In this document: positions 1-13,098 of the stretch, piece by piece
Layout of the letters: the number at the start of each line of letters is the position of its first letter
Position numbering within the stretch: the stretch's first letter is position 1
Assembly: GCA_947579665.1 (NCBI GenBank)
Contig: OX388349.1
Span: 67,894,841-67,958,840, forward strand
DNA from: Sympetrum striolatum
Taxonomy: Eukaryota; Arthropoda; Insecta; Odonata; Libellulidae
DNA: 64,000 nt
Reading direction: 5' to 3'
Program-made: the position numbers and the translations under genes
The notes under the pieces: model-generated
Database searches by the model: none
The model's input: the letters and a program-made list of their open reading frames with translations, nothing else
Told to the model about the DNA's origin: nothing

Positions 1-139
1 GCTTGATATCTTATTTAAAGAACTCATAATCAACTCCCACTATCTTAATGTCTTCAATAGTCCCCTTCTTCTTACGTAGCCTTATCATATATATCCATCC
101 TAAGAGAGAGAATTGGCCAAATGCTGATCAATGCAAATG

Positions 140-287
140 CAAACGACTAATCGTCACCATCTGGACCAAACGATGACGGTCATTCGTCGAAACCGGTCGT
201 TTTTCTGTTAATAAAAAAACCTTTCGAAAAAATATGATTTCTTAAGATTCATTTCATTATGTATTTCCGCAATACCTCGCCTGATTC
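140..287 (+). mobile_element. Penelope-like element terminal fragment
   Basis: This segment matches the right-hand terminus of the Penelope-like element at 54973-56437. Both contain CGTCGAAACCGGTCG followed, ~90 bp later, by a shared ACCTCGCCTGATT end. The fragment also begins with a piece resembling the inner side of that element's left arm (CGACTAATCGTC and a downstream GGACCAAAC). It therefore looks like a left-arm piece joined directly to a right arm, with no coding part between. PLEs are known to carry terminal repeats in direct or inverted order. Positions 1-139 may hold more of this copy, but I could not confirm it. Confidence 0.6.
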
Positions 288-3200
288 TGTTAACATATAG
301 TTTGGTTCTCGCAAAAGTTTCAAAGAACATCGCATGCCATTTATCATTGGCGGAATATCATTTCGGCGCTTAAGTCCGCTAATATTTTATCGTCCTTTGT
401 TCTCGGAAAACCCTTAATTTGGACGAGAGATACACGATGTATTACCAGGTATTATAAAACCATGTTTCGGTCGTTAATCCTGGACAATCGTAAAGCCCGG
501 GAAAAATAAGGGCCGTATATTACTGCCTCTCCCCTAAAAATGCACTAACTTAACTCCGTGTGTCTCGATGAAACCCGCTCAGCATTATGTACCAATCCCC
601 CTTTTTAACATTTCAATAATTCAAAGATTCTGTAGCCGAGCATGAAAAGGGCGTACCTTTTGCGAGGCATGAATTACAGTTTTCTTCCAGAAATACGCAC
701 CATTTGCTTCCTTACCTTTTTTCCGCTCTTTCTCTTTTCGTATCCACCTCGCTGCGAGACGCACTTCCAAAACAGCGGATCTCTCATAGGCCTCCTGAAA
801 GGGGTTCTTTATAGTCTTAACGCTCTTTTTTACATCATAAGTCCCCCCACCCACCGTAAATCACCCGAAGGCGTCTGTTTAAAGCGTGGTTATCCTAGCG
901 GAAATGAATAAGGTCGGATTCCGTCTTAGTACGCTGGGAAAAGAGGGATAAAATGTAGAAAGAGATCACATTCTTATCCCTTTTGTGGAAGCAGTTTCCG
1001 GTACGACTCAAAACAAAAATTTCCCCCAGTTTTTCGAGCCTTTTTCCATCGCGGGGGTAGATCTTCTATTCCGCCATCAGAAACACGATTATTGTGGTTC
1101 TATAGGTCACGGGATTGATAAATAAGTTTTACTAAATAATAATTCGTTGTACTTGTTGAGAAAAGCGTTCATCAGGGATTAATTGGGGACTTTGGCTACG
1201 AGAAAGAAGTTAGCTGATATTTCAATAGGTCCCATGACAAAAACACAAAGTAAAAATAGCACACGACAGAACCCTACAGAAACAAATGGCAACATAGAAA
1301 AAATTGTTACCACAACCCAGCCTAAATCCTCATTAACAAAATACGATAAAGGCAGACGATAATGGTGTTTCATATCCTTTTAACTTAACTTGAATGGATT
1401 TATCTGGAATATATCAGCAATTAGATATTTAATTCAGTGAAGAAATTACACTTTAATTCAGCTCTAGACAACAATACAAACAAACTTATCAATAAACTTC
1501 TAGCATGTAAAGAAACGTTTTGTTGGTAAACTCTTATAGATGAAGGAAATGGTGGGATTTATGCAATAATTCATGACAGCAAAGATTCTACGATTATCAT
1601 TGCTATAAGCGATATTAACGCAATGAAATCAATGATACTTAATTATGTTAATTAGGTAATTTTTAAGTTGCATGTATTTCATAAGTTTAATCTCAATAAC
1701 GTTTTAATTAAAATTATATACATTACATAATTAATTAAATTTGAAATACATGTTAATTTCATATACCAATTAATACCAATAAAATTTTAATTCCTCTTTT
1801 ATGTTTGAAACTCTCCATGTGTACGTTTCACTAGGTCATCCTTTAAAAATGTGCGCATTTATGTCCGTGAGGTTTTATCAATGTGCGCTTTTGTCGTGCG
1901 GCCAATTTTGTCTGTGTGACTATGTCTGATAACGGTTTCCATCACGTATCGAGAGATATTTAAAAGGAATCGGTGTTGTAGGATGTTTGAGGTTTCTCTT
2001 CTGTGATACCAAATAAAATTTCAAAGAGGGAATGCGTGAAATACTCAGCTTTGCGTAAAATTGAAGGTATTAATAGGGTCTGCAAAGCGGTGACATCCCT
2101 TTCGATCTAATGCACAAGCTCTATTGGAATGCAGATCGGAATTTTAACCGATTTTTCTCATACTTTAGGGTCTTATTCAACCACAGATACGCACATGTAT
2201 GAGCGTATTTGCATTTACACAGTTAGACCATTATTATGCGTTTAAATTTAGAAGTGCTAATCATTTTAGAAGAGCTAAAGAATGTTAGGCGCTAAGAGAC
2301 AATATTAGTTCACTCGAATGCGGTTTCCCATGTGGTTACGAATCGTAAAATGTACCAGACCTATGCCATACTTAACTCTTCTATGTGTAAACAAATATGG
2401 CAGAACTCGGTGTGTATTTGGGGTATTTTCGATGATTTGAGAGATACTCTATCAGAGATACTCGTTATCTGAAGTACTTATTTGCCCAGGCATTACAGTA
2501 CCAACTGCTATGAAAATTATCATAGCATAATTATTCATAAATGTGATAATATTTTGAAATTAATTTTTGAATTAACAAGCTTTAAAAGATTATCATCGTG
2601 TAAACTATCAATCTCTTCGATTTTCGTTCAGCTATATTTTACTTAGACTGATTTTTGTTATTCATGGAATCTTCATAAAGCACAGACTAATAGTTTAATC
2701 TCAGATTAAAAGATAGGAATAATTTCATTCGTAAACCTTGCCATATGTATTAACTTGTTAATGGAAATGCTCGCTGATATACATTGGGAAAAGGGAAGTT
2801 TTGCGAATATTGCATTTTGAAATATTTATATCTAATTACCATCAATGCATACTTATAATTATAATGCTGAATATACACTCGTACTATCCCAGTAAACTTA
2901 AAATTATTAATGCATCATCTGAAAATTTATGAGTAAACAAAAAGGAGGGAAGTAATATACTGGCGTTTGTAATCATTATAGAGTTATTATATGTAAACAA
3001 ATTCATACCTGAAGGAATTTTAGCTTCATGTTTGACACTGAAGACAACTAGCATATAACAAATATATCGTAGCTGAAAATATTTACATTATAAAGTCGTC
3101 ATTAAATACAGCAAATTGGCATCTAAAGGGGTTTTGCAAGTAAACAGATATACAACCTTACAAATACGATAAGTCATTTAGGGATTTGATTGGCTGATAA

Positions 3201-6200
3201 AGATCGAAGTGCAAGTAAGGTATTTGAGAAAAGCTCCTTTTTAGGATTCAAGGCAAAGACTGCTGAATCCGATTGATTACCCATGAAAAAAGCGCCAATT
3301 CGCTACTTTAGGGTTTACCGCAAGTTCAAATGGCCAAAGGGAAACGAATTCAATATCGCGTGCATTAATCGACGGAATTCATCCATCGCTAAGAAGAACC
3401 AAACGGATGTCCCCCGCGTTATGCACGTTTGGATTTATGGAAGAAGAGTGATTGGACGGGCAAAGGGAAAATGGATTGCGGAGATCAAGGCCTCAGATCA
3501 AAGGGAGAGGGGAAATGGAATCGCGGTCGGCCTTTTACCTAATCAAGGGCAAAACCATTTCAAGATGGAGAGGAAAATGAAAAAGCAATTACCCATCCGG
3601 CGCTTCTATAGATGAATTCGTTTGAAACCGAATCTTTGCTTTCAATCGATAGAGATAGGAAACCGATTGGAAATTATTTATTGTTCCCATTTTATTGTCA
3701 TATCTTTCAGGAAATTATTCATCTTGTTACTATGAAATATTTCTTTAAATAAAATCCACTCTTTCTGGACAGAAGGTAGGTAGATGAAAGTAAATTCTCG
3801 CTAAGAATAGAGGTAAATTGTTTTATCTAATAGATGAGGTACAACTTAACGTGGTGGCACGCCAGAAGGGAAGAAAATAAATTGGTAGATTTCATAGAAA
3901 ATTTAAAAAGAAACAATTATTTTCGTTTTGCGTATTCCTAGTATGACTTCTATCCATGGAGGGCATTTATTAAATAAAAACCTAATGAAGAGTTAAAACA
4001 AACGATGACCCAGATATTTCCCACATAGAATTATTGAAAAAAGGAAGAAGCCATTTATTTGCATTATCTATTGTTTAATTCCAAATGAAATTTTCACTTT
4101 AACCGAAGGCATGTTTTAAAATCAAAAGCCACGGCATTTAATTAATAAAACTCTCCTCATTACCATAACAAACCACCCGCAATGATCAAACTTTGAGAAC
4201 ATGAAATTATATTAGGATAACACTCTTTGTTTCTATTCCTGTCATATCGCATTACTCCATCTTTAATACTACTGCGATCCACGAATATATATTTTTAAAG
4301 GAAGGTTTGTATAAAAATCAACGAGATATGGAACTAATAGGAGAGTTTGAATGGGTAGTATTTGTAGAAACATTATAAAAATTTAAATATTCATCCTTTT
4401 TGCCCTTGAGTCAAAAACACTTAAGTCATGGTAAGGTCATATGGTAAAAAATACCCTATAGCCCAACCTGATATGCCCGCAACTGAATGGGGATTCAGTT
4501 ATTTTTAGCATCTGCCAAAGGGAATTTGTGGGATGGAAAGGCTTCTATCGGAGTCATTGCCCTTCAACAGCCATACCCTGAAGTGACGTGGATTTCTTCT
4601 TTTGATTGCTTGTAATTTCAATTATTCATTCATTCTAATTAAAATGACGATATCGTACAAGTGGAAAACTTAGTAAAATAAATACCCTTGGGACAATACT
4701 TACGTCTTATATTACAATGATTGCTAATCTATTTCTTATAAAACTATAAAACATAGATAGTGCCATATTCACTCCTTAAAAATTAAAGATACTATTCTCT
4801 TAAATTTTGTTTAGTTTTAATCTTTATATTGATAAGGAATTTTGAATCACCTCTAATTTCAACCACAAGCTTCACATTTAGGGTTTTTCTATCCACGATG
4901 GAATTGGTTTTCTTTAAAGCAGACTTATTTGTGATTCTTTTTAAGAACCTTTTTCAGCAACAGCTTTTTACTATTCCGAAAAATATTTCCATCTTCTATT
5001 GTTCAAAGTTAATGGCAATGGTGGGCTGCCAAAGAAAATTTCAATTAACTGTATTATTAAAGCATATTTATTCCGATTATTTTTCATTCGATGTACGCCG
5101 CATTCGATAAATAAAGGTTGATATATTAATTTAGTGAATCAGGATAGCAACTATATAACCGCATAATCTATTTTACTGGAGGAAGAATTTGTTCCTCAAA
5201 GCATATCGGGCGTAGCCAGCCTCCGGTTCATAATCTGTCATTTCATTCATCATTATTTATTCATCTACACTTTCTGATATTTCCTTCACGATAATTCTTG
5301 AAAATTGTCTAATCTTTTGACTTGAATTTGAAACAGAATCGTATTTGCTTCCATCGAAAGTATGATACGTTGGCATTCACTAGTAGTAAAATAACAATAA
5401 AAAGTAAAACATCATATGATACGATTGGACTGAATAAAAAAAATAACTAATAAGATTGGTTAAGCAGGATACAACTTGGCATCAGCTTATTATTCCCTCA
5501 ATGAATTTTTATATTCAACATTAAGAAACTATTTTCTAGATTATATATCAAGCTATAGTGATATAACCTACGGTTAATAAAATAACTCATTTCCAACACA
5601 TGTGAAACTGAAGATATCTTTAGTAAACTGTTGAAATCTGTGCCTTTGATTACAACAGCCTGTCGCTTAAAATTCGCTTGAAGAAGTTTTCTAAGTTTTA
5701 ACACCCTTTTTTAATTTGATTGAATGTTATTAGGGTTTACCGAGATAGAAATGCAATTTTCTTTTGAAGTTACGAATTCCGGCGCATCTGTGGAAAAATT
5801 CCAACGATTAAATAATCAAACTATCCTGTGAGATGTACTAACTAAGAAGATTTTGACAATCTTTACGTCACATGAATATTTCATAATTATGAGTGACATG
5901 GATAATTAATTTGAACTCTCATAAAATTATCACCGTGTCATATCCTCGTCATGGTTATGTGACAGTCATTTTTTTGTTTTGAAAAAATTAATATCCTCTT
6001 CATAATTTGTCACTCTAAATTTAGCCTGGAACCGAAACTTGTTACTGTCCACCCTTTTGTAAGAAAGCATCACTCCTATTCTTTCTCTCTAATTTGAATC
6101 GGACACGCCTTAAATTGGAAAACAATCTTGATAATGAGGCACATTATACATCACGTGGTCTTTATTTTCCTTTCGCCAAAGGTACCGTTATATTATATCA

Positions 6201-8270
6201 CCATGATAAATTACGCGGCCGGCCTCGTTCCGCGAGGCAAAGAACCCTTTTAATTTTCTTCTCCGCATCCCCTTCCAAATGTCGTCCTATTTTTACTAAT
6301 CGAGATTCTTTGTTTCCCACAAAGGCCACCGCTCACGGGCGGCTCTGCAGGAAGCGAGAAGACAAATGAAACGCGGAAAAAAGGCCTCTGAAACTCCGGC
6401 AGATGAATAAGAAGAGTGCCGTAAAGTTAAGGAAGAAGAGGAGGCGAACAAAACACGATCGGGTAGCGGAAGGACGGTGCGAAGGAGAAAAAATGCACAA
6501 GGATTATTGGAAAAGAAGCACAAAAGGAGAGAAATTAAGAACTGGAGAGGGTAAATAATTTACAGGCCGTTGGAAATAACGAATCCTTAAGGGAAATAAC
6601 GCTTGTAGTGGTACTATGCAAAATGACCATTTTGATAGGAAGACGAGGTTTCATCCTAAAAATTGTCTCTCATTTAACATTGCCGAGTACCTAAGTTTGT
6701 AACGACATGCTGTATGATAGAAACCTTTGTTTTTTTCATCTAGTCTTATATGTAGAAATAGCTGGCAAATTAGACAATCATTACTTCCTGCGTGTACAAA
6801 ATACTGCCCGCAGCAGAAATGTGGCCACCTAGACCACGGCCTGTTTTCCGCAAAGGGTTCTACTAATTATAGACCATTAAATTAATTTCTTGCTACGGAA
6901 ACTTGTGCCTCAAAAAATGTAATTCACCTCATTACTTTTTTATACGCATTGAACAGCTTAGCTATATTTCCTTTTCTAATTAATTTTAGCCTTTTCCTGA
7001 AATCCCTCTGCGGATCGAGACTATATTTTGTAATATCTGTGCGATCCTTATCAGTTGCACAGATTGTGGTGACTTGTGCTGACATAATTGTACCTGTGAA
7101 TTTCCAAGTTATGATACAATTATATTTTCTAGAATTATCTTAACACGGATGTAAATTGAAATCGATAAGTGGAAAAATATATAATTATACTAATATATTT
7201 ATTTCTAATAAATATAATGACTCACAATAATTTTGTTGGCTTAGATTAGACAAGGTCCTGCAAAATATAACACAGTTCTGCCAAAGATAAGTAGAATAAA
7301 TGAAATCCTCAAGCGTAACCTGATTAATGGAGAATTTTATTGTGAGAATATTAACACAAAGACATGGTACGGTTAAAAATTCCTAGTAACGAATGAATTA
7401 AGGATTTACAGGTGGAGAAGTGAAATTCAATTTATTAGAGAAGCAAAGAGAAGGAAAGAGATAAGTGGGAATATTGATTGTTTCAAAGATCAGTATAACT
7501 AACAGAAGTAACTGGGTTAGAAGAGTCCAGGGATAGATTTAGTAATGAGATAATGCTTGCTGCATCCATTGAAATGGCTGCGTTTGGAGTATGGAGTCGT
7601 CTACTCAAAAATTCAAAAGAAGCAGATTTAAAAAAATAGGAAATATTGTTTCACCCTTTAGCCACATTCTATTTTTGAAAAGAATCAAGGAGTACGGCAA
7701 AATCAGATTGTGACGAACTTTGCTGGAGATATTAAAGCGAAATTGAGATAGATTTATGGATATGTCGGAGGTGAATGAGGTATGCAACCACAAAAGAATA
7801 AGGAGGAATTTTGCAGATAGATGGGTCTATTAGTTCGCTTACCCTGAGTGGAAAAAATTGAGATCTAGGAATCCACTCCTTAATGTCAACGAACTCCAAG
7901 TGAGGAAAGCCATATTGATCGTTAAGTGAAATTAAGTAGAAATATGAAACTGACATGAACGAATACAGATTGTTACTACGCCAATTAAAAAACAATGCAT
8001 GCCTGTACTTATAGTAACATTTGAATGATTTCAACGCTGAACACTTTCACACAAGAGGGAAATTAAACTTGTTAATTGCATAATATTGGTACGATGCACA
8101 GGTAACATCCCATGCAGGCTCAATGAAATAGGTTGAAAATTAAATTGTGAAGGTCATTCCAAGCAATCACATAAAAATTTAAATATAAAGAAGTATAGCA
8201 TTAGAAAATTATTTCGCACATGACACAGTGAGGCAACTTATAAAAATAAGAGCTTTAATCAATGAAGTTT
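288..8270. other. Unassigned AT-rich DNA with three GC-richer islands
   Basis: I see no gene or recognisable mobile element here. GC-richer islands of roughly 400-500 bp lie at about 600-1090, 3240-3650 and 6080-6560, and contain open frames of up to ~110 codons on either strand. None has a recognisable domain, and overlapping frames are open on both strands in places, which argues against coding. The second half of the 6.1-6.55 kb island is strongly purine-rich on the plus strand. The rest is low-complexity AT-rich sequence. Confidence 0.5.
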
Positions 8271-8455
8271 ACCGGCCGAGTGGATAGCATTCATCTACGC
8301 TACGCTATCGCTCCAAGGGGTCCCGGGTTAGAATCCTGGCTGATCAGACTTTTCCGATCAGGGAATGGCCTCGGTGAAGCACCTCAAGTTCAATAGAGAG
8401 CTTAGGAGGACTTCACCGATAGAGGAAACAATCGGTCAGCAAATAAATACATGTC
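8271..8455 (+). mobile_element. tRNA-derived SINE
   Basis: The head carries an RNA polymerase III type 2 promoter. A box A-like GGCCGAGTGG lies at 8274-8283 and a box B-like GGTTAGAATCC at 8326-8336; the spacing fits a tRNA with a long variable arm (Ser/Leu type). The body begins GGCTGATCAG and contains a second GATCAGGGAA, both shared with the SINE at 63159-63395, so the two belong to related families. Further on, CGGTGAAG is answered by CTTCACCG, giving a potential hairpin. The copy ends near AAATAAATA. One box B base (A in place of C in TTCGA) is changed, so this copy is probably inactive. Confidence 0.75.
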
Positions 8456-10344
8456 AAAAAAGTATTTAGCGTAAAAAATAAGGTACAAATATTTGAATGC
8501 TATAATATTTAAATATGACCACTATAGTATGAAATTTAGTATTTTTTATTTCTTGCTTGAAAAAATAAAGATGAGAAATATTGTCATAAATCTCTACAGT
8601 TGACCAAGTCTTGGATATTTTCAAATGAAAATATTGACAGATTTTTAGGAATATTTTGGTGGTTATAGTACTACTTGACAGAAATAGTAACATTACTTTT
8701 AATTATTATTATATACAAGTATCTTATAATTTGATAAATTTACAGGTATTAATTTATTAAGAACAAGTGTAAAGAACAGGCATTCTTTTTCATGTAAACC
8801 ACCTCCATATTTTATGTCTTATTGTATTTTCACCAGAAACCCACCTTATATTTTATTGGGTTATATGTAAACACTGTAACCTAAGTTTTCACCTATGGGG
8901 TACCTTAATTCCATTCACACATCTATTTCATGTTTTTTTGTATTGTTTTCAAGATGGATTAAATTTGCATCTTTAAAATTAGAGAAATGTTAAGATTCAA
9001 TGAAAATCTAACAATCTTGATAACAAAATCATTCTGGTTTAGTGACATAATTCCATCCTTTCTTTGAAGGACTATATAAATTGTCTTCTCAGCATTCTGA
9101 ATAGCTCCAAGTTTCCTTACCTCCAATCATCCCTTCCTGAAAACCGTGAGAGGAAGGAACCCGTGAATCCAAGAGTTTTCGTTAGGCCAAAGTACGGGTG
9201 GAAACGGGTTGAGAAAAGGGATGTTGCAAGAGGTTTAGTAATGGTGCTGAGAAGATGGAGGGAGTGGAAAGGGATACGGGGGCGTGAGAACAAGGAATGA
9301 GAGGTGCAAGTGTTTCCCTCTGGTGGGAGTTGTGGGAGGCGAAGATGGAGGTTTGCGAGTGTGGGAATTGGAGGCTGATTTGCTAGGGCAGGAATAAATG
9401 GTTGGGGCCAAGGGAAGGAAAAATGAGGGGTTGCATGGACGGAGAGTATGAGGCTTTGAGGGAGAGAATAGGTGACTGATGTAGGGACTAACTATGTAGA
9501 GGTTTGGAGAAGTCATGATATAGGGATATATGAGGAAGGGAGGGAGATAGATTAAAATTAGAGCCAAGAGAATAAACAGCTGGCTAGTATTAAATTATTA
9601 CTGTTGGGAATCTGCATAACTATATTTTATCACAAGATTATTCGTGACAGCCTCCGAAAATAATAAACTACCTGTCGGAGGTGAAGTATTGATAATAACA
9701 GATAATAATCTTCTTACTTAAGGAGATTTCTCAATGATATTGACAGTATATCATTCCACAGAATATATGACAAGTTTCAAGTCTAAATAACTTTATGAAG
9801 GATTGAAGGAATTATTCCAGAATAAGGTTTCACCTTTGTTCTCGGTAGGTCAAAGATCCTTAGGGAACAAAAGTGAATACGATTTATGTAAAGTCAACTA
9901 TTCAAGTGGATTGGAGCAAGAGACGCATGAATTTCATATTTTCAAGTCAGCTTTAATTATTATATATTATGAATTTAAAATTTTCAAGTAAGTTAAGAGA
10001 TATTTCCTCAAAGATTATTTCCAGTAATTTTGCTATTCTTGCTACGAGGTATTGATGAATAGGATATTTTACTGTTTTTTTGTTTAACGTTGATGGAAGA
10101 TCCTATTTTTATTACCTTTCCTATAGATTCATTCATATCGTGGTGATTTGAGAGCTTCTGCGATATTAATGATACTGGGTAAAAATCACTCTCATTGATT
10201 ATTCCTTATTCAATGCTATTGAAAGAGTTTTTGTACTTCGCTTATGTGGAAATTTTCTTTTTGTAGCATTCTGACTAAGAGACGAAAGTAATGGAAAACT
10301 ACCGTACTGCTCATCTTCCTTAGTGAGCCTCTTTCCCTGTACAG
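8456..10344. other. Unassigned DNA with a purine-skewed island
   Basis: Mostly AT-rich and featureless. From about 9230 to 9570 the plus strand is dominated by G and A, with runs such as GGAGGGAGTGG. This leaves a 110-codon minus-strand frame open, rich in Pro, Ser and Leu, which looks like a composition effect rather than a gene. No transposon ends were seen. Confidence 0.5.
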
Positions 10345-10414
10345 AGCTATGGAGGCTAATTGTGGAGGGTGTAAGGATTTCTTAGTTGCTAATCAGCTCA
10401 TCTGTAAAATGCAG
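10345..10414 (+). CDS. Possible small internal exon with a CxxC pair
   Basis: A short open stretch is framed by good splice signals. A pyrimidine-rich tract ending CTTTCCCTGTACAG lies just upstream, and CAG|GTAAGG, close to the donor consensus, lies downstream. The frame reads MEANCGGCKDFLVANQLICKMQ at its core (22 residues; key feature CGGC plus a further Cys) and leaves in phase 0. The Cys-Gly-Gly-Cys pair and the spacing of following hydrophobic residues loosely recall a zinc-binding knuckle such as the start of a LIM domain, but the piece is too short for a family call. No neighbouring exons were identified. It may be chance. Confidence 0.22.
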
Positions 10415-13021
10415 GTAAGGCAATCTCTTTCGTATGAACAACAACTTACGTCCATCGCCATAAAGTAAATAGTCATACACATAATTTATAGTCTATCTTA
10501 TCCGGATCGAGTTACATATTTTACACCCGTAATAAAGATAAACGAAAATCCAATATAGTGCATCATGTGGAATACTTTTGGGGAAAATTTGGTAATGTAT
10601 AATTGCAAGCAGGGAAAAGGAAACTAATTATCTTGCCACAACAGTAGCTGTATTTTCCATACTCAGTCTAATATGTTGTTAACATCGAAATCATTTAGCT
10701 TTCTTAGTAAAAACTTTCTCCTTCTCTCCTAAACGCATCTGTTTCAATAATAACGACTGCTATTGCATGATTCATTGACTTCATTCCATAATTTTTCTTA
10801 TGGTAAACGTATCATGGTAACTGGAAATCTTTATTCACGAAATTTTTTATCATTACCTCTTCCTATCTTAGAAAAAATATCTATAGCTATATAGGAACCC
10901 TGCAAGCCCACTCTTGACGTACAGTAGGGGGTGGAAGCACTATGAATTATGTCTTATCAGTCCAAATATAGATTTATACATTTTTAGATAGTGAATGGAC
11001 ACCTGTCAATTTATACTGATTAGGCTTCAATTAAGCTCTTACTGATTGGCAGTATAGTTGTCTAACTTCTCCTCTAATTCCTAATCATTTTTCTTACTAT
11101 CTAATATCTGTTTTACTGGTTTAGTATTCGTTACGTCATTTTTGAATTATCTTGAGTTTACTTGAAATCACGGTTGCTGCATCTGAGTAATATTTTGTAA
11201 AACAAATCGGTATCGTTCTTTGAGCATAGTTCAGTTTGCACAATTAACGTGATATGATTCACATGTAGGACACAGCAGTTGCGTGCCGAAATAATAACAA
11301 ATGATCATTATACTATCTAACTCAACAAGTTTTCCCTTTACCGTTCTGAGTGCTACAAGAAGAATCTTATTACTCCATTATTTTATTTATACTTAAGATA
11401 CCTCCATGATGGAAGATGCTGACTTCAAAAGTGCAAGTAAGAAGAAAATCAGCTAGAAATTTTGATTTTTGTGAAGTTGATTAATATACATTGATTAAAG
11501 GAAAATCTATTAATATCGGCCGCTACTGTTTGAATACTTTCTGATTTGAACGCACAATCCGAGATGTCCCTTTGAAAAGAGTCGTAATATAGGATTCAAA
11601 GTTCTAATTTTAAATTAATAAAAATTCTGATCAAATTTACTTAGTTCATTAGTTTTTCGATTAACAATATATTTAATTCGTATTGAGTTAACTTTGATTC
11701 ACTTATTTCTTTGTAAATAACGGGATACGCGGAATTCAAAACAAAAAAGAAATAACTAATACAACTGATTTAATGTTTTATCGTCAAATGAAATTAAGGA
11801 AAAAACACTAAGGTATCTTTTTTTAAAATATTTCGGGATATAAACAAATTCAATTTTCTAACTTAATCAAATTTAAAATTTTTGCGAATGAATTCCATTT
11901 TCGATTATAAATATACTTTATTTGGGAAATGTATGAATTTTTATCGATTCATTTGAAATAATTTTGCCTTTCCGATATCATATAAAGTTCTCCAATTTTT
12001 TTTTAACTACCACAATCACATGAAGCGAAGTTAAAAGAATAATCCCGCGATCATTTCCCCGTATCCTCTTTCGCTTGATCGCGACTGAAAACGGAGCTCA
12101 GGTTAATTATTCGGTCAAACAACAAAATCTGGTTCCAAGAAGACTCAAGAACTTTGCGGAAATTAATGGAAAATTATTCTTGTTAATTCAAACCTCTTTT
12201 GTCGGAATCTGCGTCTTGAAAACGCGCAGCGGATCTCTGGGAACAAAAGGGGAGCGGAGGTCTCACTGATAGACGAAATTACGGAGGCGTTCGGAGTAAG
12301 GACTTGTGATTTTCCGCTCCGACAAAGCGAGAGTTATGAGGTTATTTCCGATGAAATCTCATTTGGAATGCGACGCGGTGGAACGGGAGGAAAAATACGG
12401 ACCTCTTTCGCCCGCACGACGATAAAATATCGGACACAGCGACAGACAAACGGGGATGCAAATGAACGAGGCGCCGTTTGGAAAGGAAACTTTCAAGACT
12501 TTGATCGAACTAAAACAATTGTTTTCCTGGAAAGAAATCGAGGGAATATAAATACGAGAGAAGAATTGGAATGTATCAGAGCGAAGGTACTGACTTGGCG
12601 GGGAAAGTAAATCATGCGGAAGATTGAATGTAGGGAATGAATATAAGTGTGAGAACTAGTGGTACGTTAAGGTGATGGTATCGTTTTCATGGAATCAAAA
12701 ATCTCATGCATCCCTGTGCACCCAAAAAATACACGAATCGATAGGATAAACGACTGAAGAATACGACCATACCATGCGAAGAACAATATGTATAAGGCTA
12801 ATGAACATTATTGTATAAATATTTGGTGTATTCATTACGTCATGAAGCAATTTACTATTCGTTTTCGTACTATAATATAAGTTATCTTTTCTTGTTTATA
12901 TTCATGTTTGGTGAAATGTAAACCTAATCAAGTAAAGAAAGAGTATTTATAAATCTATCTTACATATGATCCTCTCTTCAGAAAGTTAATTAAATAAATC
13001 ATTGTACAGGAAGTTAAAAAA
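10415..13021. other. Unassigned AT-rich DNA, GC-richer island at 12.04-12.64 kb
   Basis: No gene recognised. The island at about 12040-12640 contains two plus-strand open frames (64 and 80 codons) with Arg/Lys/Gly-rich translations and no known domain. The rest is AT-rich. Confidence 0.5.
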
Positions 13022-13098
13022 TAGTGACGGTTTGGACTCGAACCCATATCTCTCCTTTCCGGGCAGGTGTTCTTACTAATTAAACTACCGAACCACGT
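13022..13098 (-). mobile_element. tRNA-like sequence (SINE head or tRNA pseudogene)
   Basis: Read on the minus strand, this shows a box A-like TGGTTCGGTAGTTTAATTAG and a box B GGGTTCGAGTCC, with an anticodon-arm-like middle containing CCTGCCCGGAAAGG. The acceptor ends are only partly complementary, and the T-stem pairs poorly beyond the first two or three base pairs, so a functional tRNA is unlikely. A degraded tRNA-derived SINE head fits best. It differs from the SINE heads at 8.3 and 63.3 kb. Confidence 0.55.

Noticed and set aside
13022..13098. Functional tRNA gene
   Set aside because: Boxes A and B are recognisable, but the T-stem and acceptor stem do not pair properly.
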